Assembly (NCBI RefSeq): GCF_001905845.1
Contig: NZ_LIVZ01000007.1
Coordinates: 421,532 to 485,531 of the forward strand
DNA: 64,000 nucleotides
Source: Streptomyces sp. TSRI0107
GTDB taxonomy: Bacteria > Actinomycetota > Actinomycetes > Streptomycetales > Streptomycetaceae
Direction of reading: 5' to 3'
A program made the translations under genes and the position numbers. The notes beneath the pieces were generated by a model. The model was not told the origin of the DNA. It ran no database searches and saw only the letters and a program-made list of their open reading frames with translations. Each line of letters starts with the position of its first letter. Within the stretch, counting starts at the first letter, position 1. This document shows positions 1-7,870 of this stretch, piece after piece.

Positions 1-235
1 CGAATTCCTCCTCCGGCACGAAGCCGAACAGCAGATTCACATGCGGCGGCCACCGTCGTACCTGCGGATCGTGCTCCCAGCGGATGTCCTGGATCACCGG
101 CCAGAGCTCCCGCGGCGGCAGCCACGCCACCGCCGTCCGGGGGGTGGGCGCCACCTCGAGCGCGTCCACCGGCTCGGCCCCGTCGAAAACCGGGTTCCCG
201 TCCACATCACCAGGATCACCGCCGGCGGGCCGCAC
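1..235 (-). CDS. 2'-5' RNA ligase / 2H phosphoesterase-like protein, partial
   Basis: This reading frame enters at about 235 and leaves the window at base 1, so only the first ~78 residues are present. I assign it by the segment TAVAWLPPRELWP followed by WPPHVNLLFGFVPE. I recall that pairing from Streptomyces RNA-repair/2'-5' RNA ligase family proteins, and the HVNL tetrapeptide would be the first histidine motif of the 2H phosphoesterase fold. The start is uncertain: a GTG at 235 is the first in-frame option after the protease terminator, with only a weak ribosome site. It could be the C-terminal module of a larger endonuclease/ligase protein separated from its front end, because related proteins carry extra upstream domains. 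The family call is moderate and the substrate unknown. Confidence 0.5.
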   Translation of the reverse strand, partial: MRPAGGDPGDVDGNPVFDGAEPVDALEVAPTPRTAVAWLPPRELWPVIQDIRWEHDPQVRRWPPHVNLLFGFVPEEEF

Positions 236-239
236 GCGA

Positions 240-271
240 AAGTCCCGCCCCTCACGCGCGGGGCGGGACTT
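240..271 (-). terminator. Terminator of the sprD-like protease gene
   Basis: A perfect 12-bp inverted repeat (AAGTCCCGCCCC / GGGGCGGGACTT, loop of 8) starts 18 bp past the protease stop codon. There is no U-tract, as is usual in Streptomyces. It separates the protease from the gene at the left edge. Confidence 0.75.
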
Positions 272-289
272 CGCTACGTGCGGGACGGG

Positions 290-1372
290 TCAGCCGATCT
301 GCGTGCCCGTCGCCGACAGCGCCTCCGTCACCGGCTGGAAGAACGTCTCCCCGCCGGAGGTGCAGTCGCCGCTGCCGCCGGAGGTGAGGCCGATGGCCTT
401 GTCACCGGAGAAGAGCGCGCCGCCGCTGTCGCCGGGCTCGGCGCAGACGTCGGTCTGGACGAGTCCGTTGACGATGTCGCCGTTGCCGTAGTTCACGGTG
501 GCGTCCAGGCCGGTGACCTTGCCGGAGTGCACCTGCGTGGTGGAACCGCTGCGGGTGACCTCCATGCCGACGGTGGCCTCGGCGGCGCCGCTGATCTGCT
601 GGGCCGAGCCGTTGTAGAGGTTGACCTCGCTCGGGTGGTCGACCTCGGCGGTGTACTTGACGAGACCGTAGTCGTCACCCGGGAAGCTGGACGCCTCGTT
701 CTCACCGATGACGGTGCCGGAGGAGTCCGACCAGGTGGAGATGCCCTCGGTGCAGTGGCCGGCGGTCAGGAAGAACGGCTCCCCGCCCTTGACCACGTTG
801 AAGCCGAGCGAGCAGCGCCCGCTGCCGCCGGTGATGGCGTCACCGCCGGCGATGAAGGGCTTGAACTCCCCCTTGGTGCGCTGGAGTTCGGCGACCGTGC
901 CGAGCCCGTCGACGACCTGGCCGAGCTTCTCGAACTCGGCCGCGGAGACGGTGCGGTCGGCGGTGACGACGACCTTGTTGGTGGTCGGGTCGGTGACCCA
1001 GGCGGTGCCGGGGATGGCCGCGTCCTGCTTGAGCGTCGTACGGGCGCTCTTCAGCTCGGCGAGGGAGTGCTCGACGATTCTCGCCTGGGCGCCGGCCTCC
1101 TCGACCACGTCGGCGGCGGCCTCGTCGAGCACGTTCACGACCAGGCTCTTGTCCTGGGCGTCGTAGTACGTGCCCGCCGCGTCGGCGCCGAGGTCCTGAC
1201 CCAGCGTCGAGGCGAGCTTTCCGGCCGCGATCGCCGACAGCGTCTTGAGCTCCGGGGTCTCCGACGGCTCACTCGCGTTCGCAGTCTGGAAGGTGACTCC
1301 CGCGGCGACCAGTGCGGCGATGCCCGCACCTGCCACGGCGAACCGCCGCTTGGGTATGCGTCGGTGCTGCAA
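290..1372 (-). CDS. sprD: Streptogrisin D-like secreted serine protease (S1, alpha-lytic type)
   Basis: This is a secreted chymotrypsin-fold protease of 360 aa made as a pre-pro-enzyme. Residues 1 to about 33 form a signal peptide (HRRIPKRR, then a hydrophobic Ala/Val core ending TANA). Residues ~34-172 are an alpha-lytic-type propeptide, which in this family folds the mature domain and is then cleaved. The mature part begins at IAGGDAI. The catalytic triad is visible as TAGHC (His), DDYGLV (Asp) and EPGDSGGAL (Ser). An upstream extension is open, but the TTG at 1372 is the likely start because it has an AGGAGG ribosome site 6-7 nt before it. The sequence closely resembles streptogrisin D of S. 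griseus as I remember it. A terminator follows, so it is monocistronic. It lies next to a second, streptogrisin B-like protease in the same orientation. Confidence 0.9.
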   Translation of the reverse strand: MQHRRIPKRRFAVAGAGIAALVAAGVTFQTANASEPSETPELKTLSAIAAGKLASTLGQDLGADAAGTYYDAQDKSLVVNVLDEAAADVVEEAGAQARIVEHSLAELKSARTTLKQDAAIPGTAWVTDPTTNKVVVTADRTVSAAEFEKLGQVVDGLGTVAELQRTKGEFKPFIAGGDAITGGSGRCSLGFNVVKGGEPFFLTAGHCTEGISTWSDSSGTVIGENEASSFPGDDYGLVKYTAEVDHPSEVNLYNGSAQQISGAAEATVGMEVTRSGSTTQVHSGKVTGLDATVNYGNGDIVNGLVQTDVCAEPGDSGGALFSGDKAIGLTSGGSGDCTSGGETFFQPVTEALSATGTQIG

Positions 1373-1673
1373 CTCACGTCCTCCTGTGGGGGGTCGGCCC
1401 GACGGTGGTTGTGGGGACCACGACGAGCCGGAAGGCTTGGTTGACGGGCGCCCACTCTTCCGAACCGCACAGGGAGCGCACAAGGTCGACTTCAGGACGC
1501 GCACACGGTGACCACCGCGCGCCCCTCGCCCCTTCACCACCCCGCGTATTCCTCTTACATCCCAGGGGAATTCGCACTGCAAATGCTACGCGTGAGTAAC
1601 CGTGTACGGGTTGGTGAGGTCTAGTCCTGACTGATTTTCACCTCTGCCCCTCCCACCCCGGAGACCCCAAAAG
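1373..1673. other. Intergenic region carrying the sprD-like promoter
   Basis: About 300 bp lies between the sprD-like start and the sprB-like terminator. Possible regulator sites are an inverted repeat CGGTG-AC-CACCG at 1506-1517 and AACC-7-GGTT at 1598-1612. The open frames across it are extensions or shadows and look non-coding. No RNA gene is apparent. Confidence 0.4.
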
Positions 1674-1709
1674 GGGAGCCCCCGCACGCGGTTGCGTGCG
1701 GGGGCTCCC
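1674..1709 (-). terminator. Strong terminator of the sprB-like protease gene
   Basis: A perfect 16-bp stem (GGGAGCCCCCGCACGC and its complement) with a GGTT loop begins 30 bp past the stop codon of the streptogrisin B-like gene. It is symmetrical, so it could also stop transcription arriving from the other side. Confidence 0.85.
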
Positions 1710-1738
1710 GAAGACGCCGGCTGCGAACGCGAAGCGGC

Positions 1739-2641
1739 TCAGTAGACGCTGACGCCGTACGCGCTCAGGGCCTCGGTGACCGGCTGGAAGAAGGTCGTGC
1801 CGCCGGAGGAGCAGTTGCCGCTGCCGCCGGAGGTCAGACCGTACGCGGTGCCGTTGCTGCCGTAGAGCGGGCCGCCGGAGTCGCCGGGCTCGGCGCAGAC
1901 CGTGGTCTGGATCAGGCCCGAGACGACGTCGCCGCCGCCGTAGTTGACGGTGGCGTTGAGGGCGGTGACGCGGCCGCTGTGGGTGCCGGTGGTGGAGCCG
2001 TCGCGGATGACGGTGGTGCCCACGCTCGGCGTGGCGGCCCGGGTGATGTCCACGCCGTTCGCGGTGCCGGGCCGGCTGACGGACCCGGTGTACCGGACGA
2101 TGCCGTAGTCGTTGCCCGGGAAGCTGGAGCCGGCGGTCGAGCCGATGACCGTGGTGCGGCCCGAGTTGGAGTACCAGGTGCCCGCGCCGTCGGTGCAGTG
2201 GCCGGCGGTCAGGAAGTACTGGGTGCCGCTGCTGTTCTGGACGTTGAAGCCGAGGGAGCAGCGCCAGCTGCTCGCGTAGATGGCGTCGCCGCCCTGGATC
2301 AGCTTGGTGAACTTGCCGGGCGTGCGCTTGATGGTGAGCGCGTCGGCGTTGGCCCCGGCCTGTTCCTTGATCTTCGCGATCTCGGCCTTGGAGACCGTGC
2401 TGTCGACGGTCACGAGAACGCGGTTGGTCTTGCTGTCGACGGCCCAGGCGGTGCCCGGGACGTCGGCCTTGAGCACCGAGGCGCCGGCGCTCTTCAGCTC
2501 GGTGGCGCTGAACGTGGTGGTGTCGGACGCGTTCGCGCTGGGGACCGCGACCGCGGCGGCGGCCACGAGTCCGGTGGAAACGGCGATCAGCCGGGTCCGT
2601 CTCGATATGCCGCTGCGAGGGGTGGTGCGCTTGATCCTCAC
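1739..2641 (-). CDS. sprB: Streptogrisin B-like secreted serine protease
   Basis: A second secreted S1 protease of 300 aa. The GTG at 2641 is preceded by GGAGG at 8 nt. The N-terminus (VRIKRTTPRSG) leads into a Tat/Sec-like basic and hydrophobic signal ending in SANA. A short propeptide of roughly 80 residues follows, and the mature enzyme begins near IQGGDAI (about residue 115). The triad motifs are TAGHC, NDYGIV and EPGDSGGPL. The C-terminal stretch TTFFQPVTEALSAYG matches streptogrisin B as I recall it. The shorter propeptide distinguishes it from the neighbouring sprD-like enzyme. Together they form a tandem paralogous pair with separate promoters and terminators. Such proteases are typically secreted late in growth. 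Confidence 0.92.
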   Translation of the reverse strand: MRIKRTTPRSGISRRTRLIAVSTGLVAAAAVAVPSANASDTTTFSATELKSAGASVLKADVPGTAWAVDSKTNRVLVTVDSTVSKAEIAKIKEQAGANADALTIKRTPGKFTKLIQGGDAIYASSWRCSLGFNVQNSSGTQYFLTAGHCTDGAGTWYSNSGRTTVIGSTAGSSFPGNDYGIVRYTGSVSRPGTANGVDITRAATPSVGTTVIRDGSTTGTHSGRVTALNATVNYGGGDVVSGLIQTTVCAEPGDSGGPLYGSNGTAYGLTSGGSGNCSSGGTTFFQPVTEALSAYGVSVY

Positions 2642-2745
2642 TTTTCGTTCCTCCACAAAGGAAGTCGGGGGCCCGCGTGGGGTCGGGGCCCGTGAGGCGC
2701 AGTCGGGGGCACGGGCGTCCGGATTCCGAACACGCCGTGCCCCTG

Positions 2746-2757
2746 ACAAGCGCTTGT
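2746..2757. promoter_or_regulatory. Palindrome ACAAGCGCTTGT upstream of sprB-like gene
   Basis: A perfect 12-bp palindrome with a central CG lies 104 bp before the sprB-like start. Its layout (AAGCGCTT core) resembles LacI-family operators. The regulator is unknown and the site could be chance. Confidence 0.35.
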
Positions 2758-2860
2758 GGGAGTATTCGGCCGAACGACCGGTAGGCGCAAGGGTGCCTTT
2801 CGGCCGTCAAGCATTGAACGAACTGTGCGGAATGGCCCCCGTACCGGCCTTGATGACCCG

Positions 2861-3643
2861 TCAGACCAGATTGCGCTCCCCTGCCGCGACCGGCACGACC
2901 AGGGTGTTCCCCGGCGGCGGGAAGGGGCAGATGAAGTGGTCGGCGAAGGCGCACGGCGGCAGCAGCGCCCGGTTGAAGTCCACCGTCGTGGAGCCGTCGG
3001 CGCCGGGCGCGGCCGGCCGCAGGAACCGGAAGCGGTAACTGCTGTCGCCGCTGGTGGCGTCGGCGAAGACGGCCCAGAGCGAGCCGTCGCCCTCCACCGT
3101 CACCTGGAGGGTGTGCTCCCGCCCGTCGAGGGTGAAGGCCAGCTCCCCGCCCAGCCCGAGGCCACGCCGCTTCCCGTCCGCGTTCTCCACCCGGACGGTG
3201 CGGTCGTCGTCGTACGGCGTGAAGCGGCCCGGCACCGACCAGCGCGGATCGTACGGTGTGGCCTCGATGCCGCGGAACAGCCGGCGCGTCTCGGCCGCCG
3301 GGTCGAAGTCGCGTACCCCCCAGATCCCCTCGCGGACGAGCACGACCAGCCGTCGTTCGCCGTAGCCGACCCGGGCGGCCGACACCGGGCCGGAGTCGGC
3401 CGCGAGCCGTACCCGGCTCTCGAAGGGCGCGCCGTCGACGGTCAGGCCGTCCCCGGCGCCGGCGGTCAGGACGACCGCGTCACCGTCGGCGGTCCAGTTC
3501 CCCGGGATGTCCGGAAGTCGCCCCTCCGGATAGTCCTCCAGCCAGTGGGTCGCGGTCAGCGCGAGCGGCCCGTAGGGAGCGGACACCGTCTCCAGGCGCC
3601 CCTCGTGCCACTGCTTCCACTCGCCGGACGCGTCCGTCGTCAT
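2861..3643 (-). CDS. DUF1684 domain protein
   Basis: A 260-aa cytoplasmic protein beginning MTTDASGEW at an ATG with an AAGGG-type site. I recognise the DUF1684 pattern: an N-terminal region with a W-x-x-W-H motif, a central beta-rich part (GYGERRLVVLVREG, YDPRWSVPGRF), and the ending DFNRALLPPCAF-x-x-HFICPFPP, the family's signature with its conserved Cys and His residues. The biochemical function is not known to me. It is the third gene of an apparent operon behind an amino-acid ABC permease and an FAD/NAD-binding enzyme, with an 86-bp gap from the latter, which suggests a role in uptake or oxidation of a small molecule. Confidence 0.8.
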   Translation of the reverse strand: MTTDASGEWKQWHEGRLETVSAPYGPLALTATHWLEDYPEGRLPDIPGNWTADGDAVVLTAGAGDGLTVDGAPFESRVRLAADSGPVSAARVGYGERRLVVLVREGIWGVRDFDPAAETRRLFRGIEATPYDPRWSVPGRFTPYDDDRTVRVENADGKRRGLGLGGELAFTLDGREHTLQVTVEGDGSLWAVFADATSGDSSYRFRFLRPAAPGADGSTTVDFNRALLPPCAFADHFICPFPPPGNTLVVPVAAGERNLV

Positions 3644-3729
3644 GTCATCAACCCTTCCGTACCGGGTCAGGCGACCCGAGGTGTGAGCGCGCCGTGGCGC
3701 ACCGGTCTTTCCGCCGCGGGTGCGGCGGC

Positions 3730-5487
3730 TCAGGCGGCCGCCCGGTCGGCCGACGCCCGCAGGAACGCCAGCGCCGCCCGCGCCGCCGCGTCGTTCTGCC
3801 GGAACGCCGGTCCGCCGGAGCGCGGCCGGACGAAGGCGCCCGCGCCCCGGATGTCGGTGTGCGGGCCGAGCGCGAACCGGCGCGGATGCGGCAGCCCGGC
3901 CCGGTCCAGCACCCGTCCGTCGACCGGGTCCACGCGGAGCAGCCCGTCGGGGGTGGCGTCGGCCCCGTCGGCGTACAGCTCCCGCAGCAGCGGCTCCCGG
4001 GACCGGGCGACCGTGGGCTCCGGCAGCCGCGCCTCGACCAGCGCCCGCGCCTCGACGGCGAACCCCGGCACGGTCGGACTCGACGCCCGGAACACCCCGT
4101 CCTGCGCGCGGACCTCCATGTCGGCGCCGACGAACCGCAGCACGCCCGCGCGGGACAGCGCGAGCAGTTGCCGCAGCCGGGGCCCGGGCGGCCCGGACGC
4201 CAGGTAGCTGAAGAAGCCGTGCCACCAGGTGCCGATGTCCCCGAGCCGCATCAGCTGGCCGTAGACGGAGAGCAGGGCGCCGAAGACGGCCAGGTCGGGG
4301 CTGTGCGCGGGGTCGTGGCGGCGCCGCAGATCGGCCTCGACGTAGTCGCGCAGCCCGGCCTGGAACGCCTCGTGCGACCCGTACCGCACGCCGGCCAGCG
4401 GGCGGTCGAGCGCGGCGAGGTCCAGCCGGTCGGCGGGGTCGGGCACGGCGGCGGCGACGAGGGCGGCGCGCTCGGCCGGGTCGTCGGCGGCGGCGTACTT
4501 GTCCTCGAAGGTGCTCCAGTCGAGGCCGGTCCGCCCGGGGTGGGCGGTGAACAGCCGGTGGTAGTGGGCGAAGCCCAGCTCCTTCTCCACCAGCGGCCAC
4601 ACGTCCCGCCGGAAGTCGATGCCGCCCGGCCGGGCGAGCAGCACGTCGGTCTCGGCGGGGCCGAAGAACCGGGGCAGCGGCGGCGGGGCGCCCTCCAGGC
4701 CGTAGCCGAGCTTCGCGTGGTACGGCACTCCGCGCCGCGAACCCACGTACAGCACCGGTTCCTTGCCCGAGGGGACGTAGGTGTCCCCGTCGTACCGCCC
4801 GCCCCGCCCCTCGGTGAGCAGCACCATCAGGTCGACGAAGGCGAGGCCGAAGCCGCGCACGACGACGGGCTCGCCGGGCCGCAGCGGGCTCAGGTCGCTG
4901 TCGGCGGTGAAGTCCGGCGGCAGGTGGACGAGGCCGTGGGCGCGGGCGTACTCGCTCAAGTGGGCCTGCTCGGCATCGGGTTCGGCGTCGAGGTGGCCGA
5001 GGGTGAGGATCACCAGGTCGGCGAGGAGGGGGCTCGGTCTGCCCTGCAGCCACACCCGCTGCCGGCCCTCGCGGGGTCCGGTAACCCGCAGGGCCCGGCA
5101 CGGGTGGTGGTGCACGGCGACGCCGGGCGGCAGCGCGGCGACCGCCCGTTCGTAGGCCCAGCGGAGGTAGGAGCCCTGGACCCGCCGGCCGACGAAGGCG
5201 TCCCCGGCGAGCCCGGCCCACTCGTGCAGGGTGGGTCCCTCCTGGACGGGTCCGGCCATCTCCACGGTGTCGTCGGTGAACACGGTGACGTCCTCGGCGC
5301 GGGAGTTCATCCACAGCAGCGGCGACTGCGCGGTGCGCCAGATCCGGCCGGGGCCCGGCGGGTACGGGTCGACGAGGTGGATGTCGAGGCCGGTGCCGGG
5401 CACGGAGCCGGCGGCGTTGGCGGCGATCCGCTCCAGGACCCCGGTCCCGCGCGGTCCCGCTCCGACGATCACCAGGGACGCTCTCAT
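3730..5487 (-). CDS. FAD/NAD(P)-binding flavoprotein
   Basis: A 585-aa protein opening with a dinucleotide-binding Rossmann motif (VIVGAGPRGTG, residues ~6-16), then the stretch PYPPGPGRIWRT and MNSRAEDVTVF. These are typical of the NAD_binding_9 / HI0933-like FAD-NAD(P)-binding proteins found beside amino-acid transporters in actinobacteria. A second nucleotide-binding segment (VVVRGFGLAFVDLM) lies near residue 210. No membrane segment is evident. The ATG at 5487 shares ATGA with the permease stop, so the two are translationally coupled. By analogy with ornithine/lysine monooxygenase-like relatives it may oxidise the imported compound. That is inference only, and the substrate is unknown. 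Confidence 0.8.
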   Translation of the reverse strand: MRASLVIVGAGPRGTGVLERIAANAAGSVPGTGLDIHLVDPYPPGPGRIWRTAQSPLLWMNSRAEDVTVFTDDTVEMAGPVQEGPTLHEWAGLAGDAFVGRRVQGSYLRWAYERAVAALPPGVAVHHHPCRALRVTGPREGRQRVWLQGRPSPLLADLVILTLGHLDAEPDAEQAHLSEYARAHGLVHLPPDFTADSDLSPLRPGEPVVVRGFGLAFVDLMVLLTEGRGGRYDGDTYVPSGKEPVLYVGSRRGVPYHAKLGYGLEGAPPPLPRFFGPAETDVLLARPGGIDFRRDVWPLVEKELGFAHYHRLFTAHPGRTGLDWSTFEDKYAAADDPAERAALVAAAVPDPADRLDLAALDRPLAGVRYGSHEAFQAGLRDYVEADLRRRHDPAHSPDLAVFGALLSVYGQLMRLGDIGTWWHGFFSYLASGPPGPRLRQLLALSRAGVLRFVGADMEVRAQDGVFRASSPTVPGFAVEARALVEARLPEPTVARSREPLLRELYADGADATPDGLLRVDPVDGRVLDRAGLPHPRRFALGPHTDIRGAGAFVRPRSGGPAFRQNDAAARAALAFLRASADRAAA

Positions 5488-6332
5488 CGGGCGGTCTCCG
5501 CACCGCGCGCGTAGCGCTTCTCGACGTAGTACTGGCCCACGCTCAGCAGCGAGGTGACGACGGTGTACCAGACGGTGGCCACCATCAGCAGCGGGATGAC
5601 CTGGTACGTCTGGTGGTAGACCAGCTGCGTCGAGTACAGCAGGTCCTGGACGGCGATGACGCTGACGATGGAGGTGCCCTTGAGGGTGCCGATCAGCATG
5701 TTCCCGGCGGGCGGCACGATGGAGCGCATCGCCTGCGGCAGCACGATCCGCCACCAGCGCCGCAGCCGGCTCAGCCCGAGCGCCTGCGCGGCCTCGATCT
5801 GCCCGGCGCCGACGGACAGGATCCCGCCGCGCACCACCTCGGCGGCGTACGCGGCCTCGTGCAGGGTCAGGCCGATGACCGCGACGGCGACCGGGCCGAG
5901 CAGGTCGACGGTCCGCACTCCGAGGATCTGCGGGTAGAGCGCCCCGATGTTGAACCACAGCAGCAGCTGCACCAGGATCGGGATCGACCGGAACAGCCAG
6001 ACGTATCCCCAGGCGACGGCTCTGAGCACGGGGTTGGCGGAGAGCCGGGCGGCGGCGAGCAGGGTGCCCAGCGCGAAGCCGAGCACCATCACCACCGCGG
6101 TCAGCCACAGGGTGAGCCACAGTCCGCGCAGCACCGCGGTCGAGGTGAAGTAGTCGGCGACGACTCCCCACTGGAAGGCGTCGTTGCGCAGCACGGAGGT
6201 GGCGGCGAGTCCGAGCAGGACGAGAACGACCGCGGCGGCCGCCCACTGGCCGTACCGGCGCTGCGGGACGATGCGGTCGGTCTCGGCGGAGACGGGGCGC
6301 GCGGGGGCTTTGGCAAGGGTGTCGGAGGACAT
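5484..6332 (-). CDS. Amino-acid ABC transporter permease (HisM/GlnP family)
   Basis: A 282-aa inner-membrane permease with about five to six transmembrane segments. It carries the EAA loop characteristic of polar amino-acid importers (QIEAAQALGLSRLRRWWRIVLPQA) and the N-terminal family signature around RGLWLTLWLTAVVM. The start is ATG 6332 with GGAG 7 nt upstream. It heads an operon with the FAD/NAD-binding protein (4-bp ATGA overlap) and the DUF1684 gene. No solute-binding protein or ATPase gene is present within at least 6 kb, which is unusual because these parts are normally adjacent. They may be encoded elsewhere or have been lost. Confidence 0.9.
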   Translation of the reverse strand: MSSDTLAKAPARPVSAETDRIVPQRRYGQWAAAAVVLVLLGLAATSVLRNDAFQWGVVADYFTSTAVLRGLWLTLWLTAVVMVLGFALGTLLAAARLSANPVLRAVAWGYVWLFRSIPILVQLLLWFNIGALYPQILGVRTVDLLGPVAVAVIGLTLHEAAYAAEVVRGGILSVGAGQIEAAQALGLSRLRRWWRIVLPQAMRSIVPPAGNMLIGTLKGTSIVSVIAVQDLLYSTQLVYHQTYQVIPLLMVATVWYTVVTSLLSVGQYYVEKRYARGAETAR

Positions 6333-6525
6333 GGGAAGGCTCCGTGATGTGTATGGAACACGGTGACGCCTTCACACGGGACGGCCAAGCCCCTCAGCAG
6401 GGCCGTCGGTCGAGAGTACGGGCCCGATCGGCCGGACTGTCAAGGCCGTCCGGATGGTGAGCGGGGAATCTCATTTTTACGGGGGCTGGTTGACGGGCCG
6501 TCCGGACGCCTGTTCCACTTGGCCC
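6333..6525. other. Intergenic region upstream of the permease operon
   Basis: This carries the minus-strand promoter of the permease operon and probably the plus-strand promoter of the small leader peptide (TTGACG at 6490-6495). An A/T run lies at 6471-6481. From 6598 to 6685, between the leader ORF and the DUF5685 stop, the plus strand is a pyrimidine-rich tract with no gene or clear hairpin. Confidence 0.4.
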
Positions 6526-6597
6526 ATGCATCCGCAGCAGTGGCTGGTCACGCGCTCCCACATCGACTTCGGTCGAGTGTGGTCCTCTTCCTGTTGA
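6526..6597 (+). CDS. Orphan Cys-terminated leader peptide (23 aa)
   Basis: A 23-codon ORF, ATG to TGA, contains LVTRSHIDFGRV and ends in WSSSC. This resembles the short actinobacterial 'putative leader peptides' (pattern L-T-R-x-HID-x-x-R-V...C) found upstream of sulfur-, cysteine- and transport-related genes, where a terminal Cys codon is thought to sense charged tRNA-Cys. A TTGACG element lies ~31 bp upstream and the ribosome site is weak, consistent with a leaderless or near-leaderless start. No plus-strand gene follows: the next gene (DUF5685) is convergent, and the amino-acid permease operon points the other way. It may be the relic of a lost downstream operon, or it may act on the divergent permease region. 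The motif match is from memory. Confidence 0.65.
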   Translation: MHPQQWLVTRSHIDFGRVWSSSC

Positions 6598-6685
6598 GCC
6601 GACTCCCTGCTCGCCTTCCCTTTATCTCTTTCCTTCTTCTCCCTTCCCTGCCTTCACACGCGCGCTCACCCCTCCCCTCAGTGCG

Positions 6686-7870
6686 TCAGCCGCAACCGCA
6701 GTCGCAGCCGCAGCCGTCGCAGCAGCCGTCCTCACCACAGCAGTTGCAGCACTCGCAGCAGTTGAAGCAGTCGCCGCAGCCGCTGCAGTCGCAGTTGGCG
6801 CAGGGCCCCTGCCGGTGTTCCCTGCTCCACGGGTCCTCGTACTCCCCGCAGCACAGCCGGCACGTACAGGCCAGCCCCAGCCACACCGCGCACCCCGCGA
6901 GCAGCCCCCGCCGGTCCCGGCGCGGCGGCTCCGGGGGCATCGGCGCGCCCGGTCCGCCGGGGGTGCCGGGCGGGGCGTAGGGCCCGGCCGCCTCCGGCCG
7001 GTGCCCGCAGGAGGAGGTGCCGAAGGCGCGGTCGACCGAGGCGGGCAGTTCGTGCACCAGCAGCCGGTGCGCCAGCCGCCCCTCGGTGAACTCGACCTCG
7101 CGCAGCGCCAGCCGGATGCCGTGCACGGCGTCGTCGGCGAGCCGCCGGGCCTCGGTGAGCGGGGTGCCGGTGGCGGTGAGCGGGTTCCAGGCGCCGGACG
7201 CGGCGTCAGCCTCCTTGTCCTGCACGGCGTCCAGCAGGTGCGCGAGCCGTCCGAAGAGACGTCCGGCCTCGGCCAGCGGCTCGGTGTTGCCCGGCCGTCC
7301 CGCCAGCACCGCGGTGTGCGCGAAGGCGGCGGCGGTGGCGGTCTCGGTCGGCTCGGTGACGGTCAGGATCGGGGTGCCCGGCCCGGCCAGCGCCTCGATG
7401 CCGACCTGCCGGTCGACGGCGTCGACCAGCACGGCGGTGTCGAAGCCGACGGACGATCCGGTGCGGGCGCCGGCCCGTCCCCAGCTGTCGGCGACCCGGC
7501 GGGCGGCGAACGCCACCGGGCGGCGGGCCAGCAGTCCGTCGCCGTCGGCGACGTGGTCGCGGACCTTGGCGGAGGCGAGCACCAGCGACACGGCGGCGGC
7601 GAGCCGGGCGCCCTCACCCTGCGCGACGGAGGCGGTGCGCATCCCGCGCAACGGGCACGGTCCGGCCGTACGCCGCCAACGGCCGCCCTCCCGCTCGCCC
7701 TGAGCCTCTGTCAGAACCGAGACGAGCAGGCCGTCGTAGTTGGTGACGACCCGGGCGAACTGGCCGTGGTCGGAACGCAGTGCGAGGCAGAGGCCGCACA
7801 GATGCGCCATCCACTCGGACTTGAGGCGTTCACCGAGACGATGACTGCAGGGCCGGACTATTCCGAACAA
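6686..7870 (-). CDS. DUF5685 family protein with extreme Cys-rich C-terminal tail
   Basis: A 394-aa protein starting at TTG 7870 (GGGGAG 4 nt upstream). Residues 1 to ~285 match the actinobacterial DUF5685 family as I remember it: MFGIVRPCSH, MAHLCGLCLALRSDHGQ, GPCPLRGMRTASV, with conserved Cys at the N-terminus (PCSH, CGLC, PCPL). A Pro/Gly-rich linker follows, then a basic patch, a short hydrophobic segment (GLLAGCAVWLGLACTC) and a tail in which roughly 17 of the last 38 residues are Cys. The tail and N-terminal cysteines suggest metal or Fe-S/zinc binding at the membrane. Function is unknown. The tail's codons form a (TGC/GGC/TGT)-rich tract that could be slippage-prone. It stands alone with no operon partner. 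Confidence 0.75.
   Translation of the reverse strand: MFGIVRPCSHRLGERLKSEWMAHLCGLCLALRSDHGQFARVVTNYDGLLVSVLTEAQGEREGGRWRRTAGPCPLRGMRTASVAQGEGARLAAAVSLVLASAKVRDHVADGDGLLARRPVAFAARRVADSWGRAGARTGSSVGFDTAVLVDAVDRQVGIEALAGPGTPILTVTEPTETATAAAFAHTAVLAGRPGNTEPLAEAGRLFGRLAHLLDAVQDKEADAASGAWNPLTATGTPLTEARRLADDAVHGIRLALREVEFTEGRLAHRLLVHELPASVDRAFGTSSCGHRPEAAGPYAPPGTPGGPGAPMPPEPPRRDRRGLLAGCAVWLGLACTCRLCCGEYEDPWSREHRQGPCANCDCSGCGDCFNCCECCNCCGEDGCCDGCGCDCGCG

Noticed and set aside
41..1444. Long plus-strand open frame (467 codons) opposite the sprD-like gene
   Set aside because: It is antisense to a protease with full catalytic motifs and a good ribosome site; the frame is open only because of GC-rich codon bias.
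2756..5514. Long plus-strand open frames across the DUF1684 and flavoprotein genes
   Set aside because: Translations are Arg/Pro/Gly-rich without motifs; the minus-strand genes there have conserved domains and coupled starts.
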